Positions 1-10,461 of a stretch of 22,430 bases of DNA are shown here, one piece after another. The notes below the pieces were generated by a model, which did no database searches, was not told where the DNA came from, and worked only from the letters and a program-made list of their open reading frames with translations. This DNA is from Saccoglossus kowalevskii (taxonomy: Eukaryota; Hemichordata; Enteropneusta; Harrimaniidae): contig NW_003156757.1 of the NCBI RefSeq assembly GCF_000003605.2, forward strand, positions 59,682 to 82,111, in the 5' to 3' direction. Numbering within the stretch: the stretch's first letter is position 1; each line of letters opens with the position of its first letter. The position numbers were made by a program, and so were the translations under genes.

Positions 1-843
1 ATGTTGATGTCTATAGTGAGGTTGAAACTATCATGCTTATTGCCAATTTACATCTCACGGTATCCCAACAGAGTTTTCTTGAAGAAGCCCTATTTCTAGG
101 GCGAAACGTTGGAATAAACATCACAGAACTGACCAGGTGTTCGTGACAATCCTTGTGTTATTTGCATATTATCAACCCGAAATACTAGCTACTGGGGATC
201 GTCTGATTTAATATTGTTGATTATTCAAAGTTGAATATCGATAACAGTACAACTGACATCACATTACGTTAAACTATTAATTTAAGTAATAACATTACTG
301 TTAACACGAATGTCCTCATTGCGTCAGGGCAGTTGTATGTACACATTGTCTATTTTAAAATAAATTATAGAGCTGTGGAAATCTTATGACATGTTTTTTT
401 TTTAACTTTTTTGTCAAACAATACCATTCAACAGATACACGTCATTGATGAATATGCTTATTTTTGAATGTCACTTCACTTTCGTGTGTGTGTACCTCCT
501 TCAAACAGATTATTTTGGTTTGTTTTTCTGTCTGCCGGCGGTAAGATAGTACAATAAGTTATCGACCCATTGTCATGAAATTGTTTAAAGATTCAAAGGA
601 CCAATTAACTATATTTTAGGAAATATTTGGATCCGGTTGCCATTTAAACAGCAAATGTTGATTCTTCAAATTTTCAAAAACTTAATAATCGGTTTAGAAA
701 GATCTGTGTTTAAGCAAACACAACAATAATTTTTAAAAGATGTTTGATGATGCAAAAGGAATTTTTCCAAGGAATCTAGATCGGGTTGCAGTGAAAACAT
801 CACACCATGTAATTTATTCTGTGTTTCTATTTATTCTATTCAG
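1..843 (+). other. Probable intron (last intron of the left-end gene)
   Basis: AT-rich sequence with T- and A-runs and no recognisable coding exon. It ends in a pyrimidine-rich stretch (TTTCTATTTATTCTATTCAG, 824-843) that reads as a 3' splice acceptor for the coding exon starting at 844. The upstream donor and exons are outside the window or not identifiable. The intron assignment rests only on the acceptor and the exon that follows. Confidence 0.4.
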
Positions 844-873
844 ATGAAGAGGACAATTCAGATGAAGATGACA
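838..873 (+). repeat. 18-bp tandem duplication across the splice acceptor
   Basis: Two adjacent 18-bp units, 838-855 and 856-873, share 17 of 18 bases (ATTCAGATGAAGAGGACA and ATTCAGATGAAGATGACA). The first unit holds the TTCAG acceptor and the start of the exon. The second repeats TTCAG inside the exon at 857-861. Because 18 is a multiple of 3, use of the second AG would remove exactly six codons. Confidence 0.75.
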
Positions 874-935
874 GTGAAATTAAACCGTCTTCCACTTCCA
901 CGGAGCCAGTTACAAAGAAACAAAGATCGTCATAG
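844..935 (+). CDS. Terminal coding exon of an unidentified gene: acidic tail with basic KKQR end
   Basis: The exon starts after the CAG at 841-843 with two bases of a split codon (AT, at 844-845) and then reads 29 codons to TAG at 933-935. The encoded tail is acidic at first (EEDNSDEDDSEI), then serine/threonine rich (SSTST), and ends in KKQRSS. An acidic stretch followed by a short basic cluster is common at the ends of nuclear proteins, so KKQR could be part of a nuclear localisation signal; that is inference. The preceding exon would have to contribute the first base of the split codon; a G would give Asp and lengthen the acidic run. I do not recognise the protein. The exon is too short for composition to prove coding, but the acceptor, the low-complexity acidic reading and the downstream AATAAA agree. 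No function is assigned. Confidence 0.5.
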
Positions 936-1264
936 TGCAGAAGTAGAGACGTGTACTTCATACCTTCATTAGCACTAATACTAAACTAGCTCTTTACATA
1001 GCCATATTTCTAGATCATTTGGCCGACGAGTACATCTGAGTCAAAAACCTGAGCCTAATTATATCGTGATTTAAAAAATCCAAATGATCTTGGACAGTGA
1101 ATACTTACTGAAGGCTGCCAAGAAAATCTGGTTTGAGTGCCTTTTAGGGTAATTATTTTGTGCAAGTTTCAGATTAATGCTTCCTCACTCAGCTTAAGAT
1201 ACTTGTTAATGGATATGTATTCACACAACACTCCATACCATTATGACATTACGAAACATTGTAT
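936..1264 (+). other. Possible 3' untranslated region
   Basis: Stretch between the TAG at 933-935 and the AATAAA at 1266-1271, about 330 bases. It is AT-rich, with stops in all + frames. An open frame beginning at 1137 uses a non-ATG start and is within chance. The assignment depends on the exon call just upstream. Confidence 0.3.
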
Positions 1265-1288
1265 AAATAAAAACCTTAGTTTTTATTT
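1265..1288 (+). terminator. Poly(A) signal inside a perfect hairpin
   Basis: AATAAA occurs at 1266-1271. It lies in the left arm of a 10-bp perfect stem, AAATAAAAAC (1265-1274) with GTTTTTATTT (1279-1288), around a CTTA loop. The right arm gives AATAAA on the minus strand (1282-1287), so the site could serve both strands. It is about 330 bases after the stop codon at 935, a plausible 3' UTR length. No GT-rich downstream element stands out clearly, although TTGTGTGGT follows near 1345. Confidence 0.35.
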
Positions 1289-3040
1289 TCTAAATCACAT
1301 TGAACTTTGTTCCTTCGCTGTATTTTTTAAAACTTGTACATTGTTGTGTGGTATGACATGGTTTCTTGAATATTACCACGTTATTCAAGAACTGCACTGT
1401 TTTACTGATTGAATTCACTCAATATTATGGCGGTTTCCTTACACTGAATAAGTGACATCATCTATGCTTTGTGCAACACTAAAAGCTGTTAGAAAATTAA
1501 GACATGCTTATTACTTGAGCTCGTTTACTATTTGTGATAGAATACGTAATATGGTGACAATTGGCACTATTCACATTAAAAGTAGGTAACACTTTCTTTT
1601 CACATGTGATGAAGTAAAAGCCTCAGGCTTACTGTTTTTGGTCAACGATCTGTCTTTTTTGCACGCAATGGGGATTTCCATCTAGAATTCCCTGTTGTGC
1701 GTTTTATTCATCTTATTTTCGGTCAGCAACCTCTGATTTGTGCATGGAGCAGACTTTCTTCATGTTAGGCCTGTTATTAATTGTAATTATGTAATTCTTT
1801 TTTATTATTGAATATCCATATTTTATTCTTATTTGTTATACATGTATGTTCTAATATCATTTATCTTTCGTCACATTTAGTTTCAATATATACCCCTGCT
1901 CAGGCATTCTTAGGCACATTCATTCATTATGGGTTACTGAAAATAGTCTGTATGTAGTGATTTAAATCGAAATAGTGGTTATTTTGAATAATTGTTCAAA
2001 TGTTTATCTGTTTTTCCGACATTATCGTGCCACCAACGACAGACAGATAGGCATGCCTGGGCGAATAACGTGTATATTAAGCAGCTAACAGTTTATTTTC
2101 ACAGGAAGTATACAAATATGCAGTTTCAGTTTGTTAGTGCATCTTGAAATACTCGAAGCTCTATTATGTAACAACACATTGATGTGTACTGAATAGAAGC
2201 TGGTCACATGTCATCAGTATTAATTTTTCCTGAATCGTTTGTTGATTCTTGCCTACATTGATGTAGACTTTACTCATTAAGTAATATATTTTTTTTGTAG
2301 GGAAATCAATTAAATTACAGATCACGTGATTAATTTTGAACAAAGAAATTACCCATTATAAATATTAGTATAGGAAATTACTGGTGGTAATTTTCACTGG
2401 TTGCCATGTTACTGTACGAGCGATAATATTGATTCCATACTAAGAAAGAGGTTGATTTCATGGCCAGTTATTTGTGAGATCATATCACATGCCTAATCAG
2501 ATTGGCATGGTTGTTTCCACGCCACATTTGTCCTGAAGTTGGGATATTAACTCAGTGTAGCATATTTTGTGGCCAACTGAAATACAGCACACCTACTTGG
2601 AATTCACAATGAATATAGGCAAGCAAGTAATTAAAACACTGGCACTACTCCAACACTAGTGGGTATATCTGCTCCATATTTTAGAATAAACATTTGTTTT
2701 TCTGTTTTGTTTTACCTTGAGATTCATTTTCTGTAAACTTGTAGAGGTCAAAGCTGAGAAAGCCATGTCGAAAATGCCTACCATTATTCCTGGTCCATTC
2801 AGATAGTGTGGTTAGACAATTTAGCTCTTTGTGGAAGATTGATTTGCATCTATAAAGTCATTCTTGCGGCCAGTGCATGTCATATGGTTATATGTCAATT
2901 AGGATGAAATTATGTGGTATATTCATTACGAACAAGCCATTATTGCAAGGCATGGAATCGCCATGAAAAACTTTGCAAGACGTATCGCCATGAATGTCAA
3001 ACACTTTCTGCCTTTGTCGGATTTATAACTACCTTCAAGT
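1289..3040. other. Intergenic or intronic AT-rich DNA, nothing recognised
   Basis: No exon with convincing splice signals, RNA gene, long repeat or recognisable transposon protein was found on either strand. Open frames are short and consistent with chance. Confidence 0.5.
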
Positions 3041-3953
3041 CTATGAATGTATATTCGTGACACTGCTTCTAAATTGATGGATAGTGTTTCTGTTACGTCT
3101 CTCCATTTCACAGTAAGGAGCCCTTTACATCAAAATCGTTCTAAAGGTTCTGTGCCACATTTTGCATTGCCCCTTGTTGCCACTGATTGTTAATGATTTG
3201 TCACTTTCCCATCTTTTGTTGTTGTCCCACCACAATTCATCACTCTCAACGTGTTTGAGTGTGAATTAACTCACTTGTTTGTTGATCCAAACACCTGTTG
3301 TATGTGCATTCATGTCCATATTTTGTCAAGAAAGCCCTCCATATCCCCTCACTATCTGATCTTACAGCCATGGCCAATTTTGGGGTGAATTTCTGCAGGG
3401 AGGTTGATGATATCACTTCCGTGTTTATGCACACTGCTAAGAGAGCGATCATAGTCAGCATGATAATGTTGTTGCCCCTGGGCTTTGCCCTGTGAAATAT
3501 GTTATCTCTAAACCTGGCCCTGTTCTCAGTGACATGATTGATTCTTTCTTTTACTTTTGTGAGAAAATAATCGCCAAAGGAGGGTTGTCCTGCTTCAGCA
3601 TCACTGCTAAATTATGTCTATATTCTTGACACTTGCTGTTACTCGACAGGTTTTCGAGGGAGGCTTTAGGTGCAATCTGAATGTTAGTGCCATGCAGAGA
3701 ATGATGCTGACCACCCTAATTATCTGACCAACAAAATAAATAAATGGAGGACTTTTCTTTTAATAGAGGATGACACATATATTTGTGCACCTCTAGACAG
3801 GGTACCTCCTTTCTGGCAATTGCTGAGGCTTCCTGAGAAGGCATGCATTATACTGATGGTGGTTTCAATCCTATTAGAGAAGCATGTAATTATACTATAC
3901 GAGAGGTTATAATCCTGCTTCTTAAACTCACCTGTGTCATGTACCGAAGGCAT
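3041..3953. other. Less AT-rich block with several short open frames, unrecognised
   Basis: By eye this block is richer in G+C than its flanks. On the + strand the frame starting with ATG at 3047 is open to TAA at 3191-3193, and after an adjacent TGA it is open again from 3197 to 3388. Another + frame is open from 3286 to 3495 and a third from 3441 to 3629. On the minus strand an ATG-initiated frame of 77 codons spans 3953-3720. The + frames overlap and change phase like a decayed coding sequence, but none contains a motif that I can assign. A degenerate mobile element, an old pseudogene and chance are all possible. Confidence 0.25.
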
Positions 3954-5609
3954 CAGACCGTCCCAGACTAATTATGAATCTATCCCCTGCTCAACAGACA
4001 CGTACTGATACAAAGGATTAAGATGGTTATACTTTAGATCATCCAAGGTGTATCCAACCATTTCTTGTGGCAATGGATGCATGCTTGCACATCTCAATGC
4101 ACCTGAACAGTCATCCTCGTTACGGTATATCAAAATCATTATTTAATTTATTAACGTTTTCTTTTGATGTCTTTAGAATAGTATAATCAATAGCACAGCT
4201 CATTTAGTGTGAGCTCTTGTGCACGAAGGTTACAAGGACATTTGCCGAGTATTCCTCTCCAGAGTATGTACACAAAATTGAAACGGTTATGATCGCGACT
4301 TTTTTAAGAAAAAAAACTAGTATTACAAAGCAATATCAGGAAGGTTAAATATGACATAATTTGGAGACAGTAAATATAATGATGCAGCAGAAATTACCCA
4401 ATATCCGATCTAAATTTCAATTCAAAACTATGACATGTCTTTCGTGCAAGCAGGATATTTGCCCTAACACATCTTTATAACACAGTCCTTCTAATTCATT
4501 GTTAAAAAGATATTGTGAATAAGTTAACCACTTGTGAATTTCATCACTCAAATCCGATACGAGCACCGTCGTTTTGATTGTGTGGTTCACTCACAAATAA
4601 TCTTCAGAAATTTACTTCATCCACAAGTTGTTCTTCATCTAACAATGTTTTTTTTTATGTTTTATTCGAATAGTTAATAGTTAGTAATGTCGGTAGGTCA
4701 TCCTTAACATGCTCAGCTCACGTGTGAACTAATAAATATAAACGCCTGCGCATTTCATGTGATAATTCGACGTCCCATGCTTATGTCAGTTTTATTTTTT
4801 AGTAATCATTTGTGCGCCCATCTGTGATCGCTCACTCGTTATGTTTGTCGTTATATTTCATTTTGATGTGAATGCATTTTAATGTTTTAAGATCTACAAA
4901 TATACAAAGCCATAGCAAATAGGCACACCAGTCCCCCAAAAACTAATTTGTGGGTAATACCCACTACAAGAAATAGAATACTACTCTTGGAACATTATGG
5001 AACCTCGAATAAATATGTCAAATTCAGTCTGTTCCATTGAAATACAAACTAATCTCAGACAAAACTAGCAGAATTTATATACAATAACAAACTTACAATA
5101 TGATTTGTTTGTTTTATTTAACTTTATTCTTTATTGATGCCTACTGTTAGAAACGTGTGTCTTTCTAAAGATTCTGAAGTTATTATTGTATTATTAATAG
5201 TTTGAACGGGCATTAGCAATGCAAAAATGCAACAGTCATATTTGACGATCGCAGCTGAGCAGTTTATCGATTTACCTAATCTATACGTGAGTCGATCATG
5301 TTTCAAGATGGCGTCACTGATGATTGATCAATTGCCGGGGTTAAAAATAGTCGTACCAAACATTTCGAGCTCTAATTCGGTCTGTTCTTATAAGATAAAG
5401 ATACTCATACCAATAAGGCACATTCTCTGAGGATATTATGTCCCCAGTGACCTTTTTCGCTTTGCATAATCCGTGAAAAATATCGCAACAGCGCTGCGTA
5501 TATTAACCGAAAGCTCAGTATTTTCAACCTATTTAGATTACATCAACGCTCTTCTATTCTCTTTTATATATATTTTTGTATTTGTTTTGGACGACATTGT
5601 GTAAACCTT
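3954..5609. other. AT-rich DNA, nothing recognised
   Basis: No gene, RNA or repeat family can be supported. Open frames at 5124-5306 (-) and 5227-5430 (+) overlap each other, are about 60 codons long and are within chance. A small A/T inverted run (TTTTTT, AAG, then AAAAAAAA) lies near 4300-4316. Confidence 0.5.
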
Positions 5610-5653
5610 GTCAGTGTTTTAATAAGTCAATGAACGATTGACTGACTGACTGG
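5610..5653 (+). repeat. TGAC microsatellite, possible 3' tail of a non-LTR retroelement
   Basis: A T-rich stretch (about 5555-5590) is followed by AATAAGTCAATGAACG and then the tract GATTGACTGACTGACTGG at 5636-5653. Many invertebrate CR1/L2-like retroelements end in an AATAAA-like word followed by a short tetranucleotide repeat, and this has that shape. No reverse transcriptase remnant was found upstream, so only the microsatellite itself is certain. Confidence 0.35.
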
Positions 5654-6866
5654 TACAATTATCTAAGTAATTTTGTATGCTTAAGTTCGTGAGTTAATTG
5701 ACCGTTGTACATATTGTTTTGAATGGGAATACTGTGCCAATCGCTCCATGTATCAATGTATATAGTGTGTTAATTTAATTACTCTTGCTAACACAAAATA
5801 CCTTGAAATAAATTGTAGTTTGAGCACTGTTCAAAGATCTAACTTATTCCGTCACAACACAGTTGACAGCTGGTGACTTGTGTTCGATCCGACTTGGCAG
5901 CGTATGCATCTCTAAGAGTTATATTAGCATAATCCATTCATTCAAACGTGTCACAGTCTTGCGCTGCGCGACGACTGCTGCAATGTATGCAAAATTACAA
6001 ACCCAAGAAAAAGACTCGAAAACTATGTACATAAATTATAGCACAACATAAAAAACAAAGTCAAACAAGTGAAAAACGACATGGCATACACACAATAACG
6101 AAGTGGTGTCAAATTTGAAAGCCGCTCATACCACACACAACAGTGCAGTGTGAGAATTGCGGTCATCTTAAATTAGTTGTCACATCCTGATTAAGACATA
6201 CACGTATGTTATCTTAGGGAAACTGAATGCTTGCTATTTCTTTTGTGACGACTGAATTCATGTGATGACTGAATCAAATCAATTCAAAATATAAATACAA
6301 ATTGGGTATAATATTAATTACTACTATAATTACTGATACGTACTTATTGTAATTAAATGTGTCTTCAATTTGGTAATTGATCTTAGAGTCTGTCAGACAC
6401 CCATTATTATAAGTTTAATAACAGTTATCTTATTTTTACATTATGAATACGGGGGTTATCGTTAATCATCTAGTTGGCGTATTTCTTTATGTCTGGGATA
6501 TTAGCTTAAAACCTCACACCTTACATGCATATTGATTTGCCTTCTGGTGCATAATCCAGATTCAATAACATGTATGTCAATCAGCAGTAATTCAGCGTCC
6601 TGTAGTAACATGTGTTCATTTGGAAGTTAAATTGGACATTTTCATCAATACTAAACCCGAAGGCGGAACAGTAGATTGTTCAACGAGCCAACGTATTGGT
6701 GACATTATATAAACCTGGCTCGTCGTTATACATCCGAACATGATTAGTTATTTTATAGTGTTGCCTTGACAATATTAAGTCCAGGAAAATAAAAGATTGA
6801 CCTGCCGATTACGCGTCAACATGCATAAAGTTATCATTGTCTTTTCATGAACATTGATACGTCTTC
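5654..6866. other. AT-rich DNA, nothing recognised
   Basis: The stretch includes an especially AT-rich patch around 6285-6440. The words TGTTCGATCC at 5880-5889 resemble part of a tRNA B box, but there is no matching A box or cloverleaf. An open frame at 5863-6051 is non-ATG and within chance. Confidence 0.5.
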
Positions 6867-6886
6867 ATGTCACAGTATTGTGACAT
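6867..6886. repeat. Inverted repeat, 8-bp stem
   Basis: ATGTCACA (6867-6874), loop GTAT, TGTGACAT (6879-6886). The arms are perfectly complementary. The core TCACA..TGTGA recurs as a loop-free palindrome at 20997-21010. Function unknown. Confidence 0.6.
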
Positions 6887-7087
6887 AGAACAATAATTAC
6901 GAACACTCGCTGACTTTTTACAGGATATTCTTCTACAATCGCCATCGATTACACTCGTCTATTAAACATAAGCCTTGGGCTGTGGTGTTAGCAGGTGGCT
7001 GCTCGTCTCTCACGGTTTATGCATCTACATAAAGTGCTCATAAGTATTACAGACAACTTATCAATGCATTATATGCGCATTTTATAT

Positions 7088-7115
7088 GATTGATTGATTG
7101 ATTAATTGATTGATT
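7088..7115. repeat. (TGAT)n tetranucleotide microsatellite
   Basis: Six to seven units of GATT, with one TAAT interruption. It is a simple repeat, or possibly the tail of a retroelement whose body is no longer recognisable. Confidence 0.8.
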
Positions 7116-8891
7116 ATCATCAACATGACATATTAAAAAAATAAACGTACACAGACTTGCCATAAACCGTCTTTATTGCAAAACTATCAACAAATAATAA
7201 CATTAGTGCTATGAGTCTTTAAAGATTGTTTATGTCGATTACTGTTACAACGTAGGTCGCTCTGGGAGCGTATTGTTCATGTGCTGATTCACTGAAATTA
7301 TTGTATTACTCCTCTGAGTGTAGTGCTTGTTTAGTGTGTAATTATATGGCATGTTTCGGCTTCTACGATCATTCTCCTCCTGTAAAATAAAAACACAACC
7401 TTGTGTAAATGTTGCATATATGCGCGTCAACAAATTGGTGAAATTGTTATTGATGTTATGTGACTGAGTTTTCTACATAATAAGGATTAATGAAGGCTAT
7501 TTTTAACATTGATATTGGTATAGAACAGTTTGAATTAATTTAATAGTGTTTCAGAATCCACGACTTCACAATGGATGAGGTTTGATTTTAGATTAATTAA
7601 TTAATTATAATAATGCCAATACATCTGGTGTTTATTTATTGATTTATTTTCAAATATAATGCATGGTAGTGTTTGAATCGTCTGAGACTACGAGGGCAGT
7701 TCGTGACTATAAAAGCTATGAATAACAGGTGAGCACATCCTGTTATCCATATGGAACGTGTTGCGTTCTAATGCCATGCACATGCTCATTCTATCTGTGG
7801 TGCGTGTGAGATATAAAAACATAAATGTAAACTATCGCATTGTTTATAGACCGTGACATAAGTGCATTGTTTGTCGACAGAGATTTAATGTTAGGTCTTA
7901 ATAGATCACTAATCTAATAATGACATAATAATAACGGAAAGCGATTTTGAATAAACGATTCAGTTTATTCAAATATAATTAAAAATAGGTCATTAACCAA
8001 ATTAGTGAATGTCCTCGAGTCGATCCATTATATCGGTTTTACTTATATATAAAAATCCGACAGGTTATACAGAATTAATAGCGAAATATATTGCGGAATA
8101 GATAATTCGATTACCATATCTCCGATGAATACAATTTCAGAATTGATTGTATACAGTTATATAAAAAAGTATGCACAGTGTATTTTTCCACTTCTTTGTT
8201 GTTGTTTTTTTATTAAAATTTCATGGCGAAATTACTCGAACGATTTGTCAACTAATGTTATGTACACTCACGAAAAGTTCCTTTGTATTTTCCGAATGAC
8301 ATAATCTATGTTACCGTAATGGGGTGGTAATGAGATCAACGTGTATTCAAATATAACAACTCAACACGTAACCATAAATGATGTGACATTTATTAGTTTG
8401 ACAGCTTATATTAATGACAATGGTGTTTGTTATTGATTGACAGCACCATTCATAGATATGTAGACCTGTAGTAACAACCGACTTATCTAAAAGTGTATAT
8501 CGATTTTTCATAAACGCAAATTATGTGCTGATTACATGTTATGTGAAGTCTCCGACACCTAATCTATAAGGACCGGTTAATGTACAGAAAAAAATACGCC
8601 AATATATTCTGTCATGGGATAATACATAATATACGGAAAAATAATATGTCATTAATTGTATTAATATTATTTTTTTAACAATAGAAAACACTGATGTTTC
8701 TCAAATGGGTGTTCGAAGCCTTAAACAGACGAGCACTGCTATGATTTTGTAAAATGTTTGCCTTTGCAGAAGCTCAGATGAATTTGATTGTTCATTGTGT
8801 CCTATCAGATGCACTTGAACTAAAGCTTATTTGTAAATAGTTGGTGAATGCTGTTGAACAGGAATTGTTGATGGTATTACAACTGGTTTAG
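7116..8891. other. AT-rich DNA upstream of the transposase remnant
   Basis: The first 1.5 kb looks non-coding. It holds a short ATTA repeat at 7592-7607 and a hairpin at 7946-7973. The 130 bases just before 8892 (from about 8754) can be read in the transposase frame with stops at 8841-8843 (TAG) and 8889-8891 (TAG), and may be further decayed transposase, but I see no diagnostic residues there. Confidence 0.4.
7946..7973. repeat. Perfect 11-bp stem inverted repeat
   Basis: TTTGAATAAAC (7946-7956) pairs with GTTTATTCAAA (7963-7973) around the six-base loop GATTCA. AATAAA is present on both strands. Function unknown; it may be a palindrome of chance origin in AT-rich DNA. Confidence 0.65.
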
Positions 8892-9241
8892 GATCGAAGG
8901 TTCCATGTGTTTGTTCCGGCCTGTTGTACCAATCGGCTGCAACCCATTGATCTTGCCGTTAACAAACGTTTCAAGGACTCGCTGAAATCTAATCTGGTAT
9001 ACTGACCGTATTCTGAAGGAACTGTAGACGGAAGCTTATATTTCCGATGTCAGTATTACGGACGTACTTCGAGAGCCCTCGGGAATATTCGAAAACCGTC
9101 GTGCCAGAGGTCATTGTTTAAAATGGCGGTCGCAAAGACGAAGTCGATGATTGTTTCAATTCAGCGGAAGTAAATGAAATTGAAGAAGTCGTGATTGAAG
9201 AGGATATATCTCAAAACTGCGACGCCTGGATAATAGCGTGA
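8892..9241 (+). pseudogene. Decayed transposase C-terminal part, pogo/Tigger/CENP-B-like (DDE_1 superfamily)
   Basis: From 8892 to TGA at 9003-9005 the + frame reads a segment containing VPACCTNRLQPIDLAVNK followed by RFKDSLKSN. This fits the conserved block VPxxxTxxLQPxDxxVNKxxKDxL of DDE_1 endonucleases (pogo, Tigger, Jerky and CENP-B-like proteins), which lies between the second and third catalytic acids. After a frame change the reading continues from 9017 to TGA at 9239-9241, broken once by TAA at 9118-9120. This second part ends in an acidic stretch (EIEEVVIEEDI), a usual feature of pogo-type C-termini. The gene therefore has at least one frameshift and two internal stops. The N-terminal DNA-binding domain and the first two catalytic acids are missing or beyond recognition. 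In an intact element this protein cuts and pastes its own transposon in the nucleus; here it is dead. The first block is strong evidence, and assignment of the second block is inference. No terminal inverted repeats were found. Confidence 0.6.
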
Positions 9242-10461
9242 GATGTACCCGGAAGTCATGCAATACCGTTAACGACAAAAAAAAACTCGGAAACAGTCAA
9301 GTTTAATTCCGTCGTCTATTGCATGCGCGGAGTACTCTGGGGGGGCATAATTTTAACTTACTGATAGATCGGCCGATTTTAAAAATTCAAACATGAATAA
9401 ACTTGTCATAACAATAGCATTCTTACTAAACGCATCGCGCAAGTAAAATTACTCTTATTCTCGTAAAACACCGTAAAAAAGACCCGCCTTTGGTTACAAT
9501 GACAGTGAACGCGAGCGTCGGAAATGATCATGGGTATCAAAAGACGTTTAAACAGACAAGATAAGAGGACTAACTCTACTAGAAAGGAAGAAAATTTAAT
9601 AGGCTCAACCAGTTGTAACTTCTTCTGTCTTTTTCCTCCAAGGTGACACTGAGTGCATCCCGTAAATTCCAGTGTTTTCCGGAAATCGCGGGATTAGTCA
9701 TTTAGTCATTTGGACAATGGTCAGCTTATGTAAACACATGACCAGCTAGTATGTTCAAATGTGGGTCTCTCTTTGAAAACTTACACGTCTGGTGCAAGTA
9801 ATTTGTCCAATTTATACTATGGCGCTTGATTGCAGCGATAACACAGCAAAGTGACCCAGAATGTTTCTACACACTATGACATCACAAGAAGAGGTTGCCG
9901 AGCAGGTACATGTCTGTCAGACAATACACATTCTACGGTTGTGTGTGTCATCGAAGAAACGACGTCTTGATATGGTTACACCGTGATGACGTCTGTTATG
10001 TCTTAATGTTTACGTTTATTCCATCGAAGTTTTTATGTCCGAACCACGATAAAAATAACTTTCGCATGTTACATCTTAATATAATTTATTTGAGGAATAA
10101 ACCAACCGGCAACAAGATGCATTTACGTGTGACTGAATCACACGGCAATCCACATGAGAGCATTTCAAGACATCAAGACCATATAAATAACAATTATTCT
10201 TTTTCTTCGGACATTAACGGAAGTAGATCTTTTTCGTGGGTTACATGAATCGTTGATTGACTGCTACATTGCACGACTAAAAGAAGACATGGTTGATTTG
10301 AGAGATTGATTATATCAATAAATTCACTGACTTGGTATCAAGATTCACTTGAATGTTAAACTCTTTAGGCCTAATGAGTCAATTCGACTCTTGTTAACCA
10401 CTGAGACCGTCATCCCATGAAAGCCCAGTATGCAATACACATATGCAGCTGCTCTTACTCC

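Noticed and set aside
3387-3420. GTTGATGAT reading as a reverse transcriptase YADD-like motif (VDD)
   Set aside because: Neighbouring residues do not fit any reverse transcriptase block, and no other polymerase motifs are nearby.
5863-5900. B-box-like TGTTCGATCC suggesting a tRNA or tRNA-derived SINE
   Set aside because: No A box at the right distance, and no acceptor or anticodon stem can be folded.
9910-10248. 112-codon + strand frame from ATG 9910, with AATAAA about 70 bases after it
   Set aside because: No recognisable domain. With about 7% stop codons per position in DNA this AT-rich, about one frame of this length is expected by chance in the window. An overlapping frame from ATG 9861 looks equally plausible, which argues against either.
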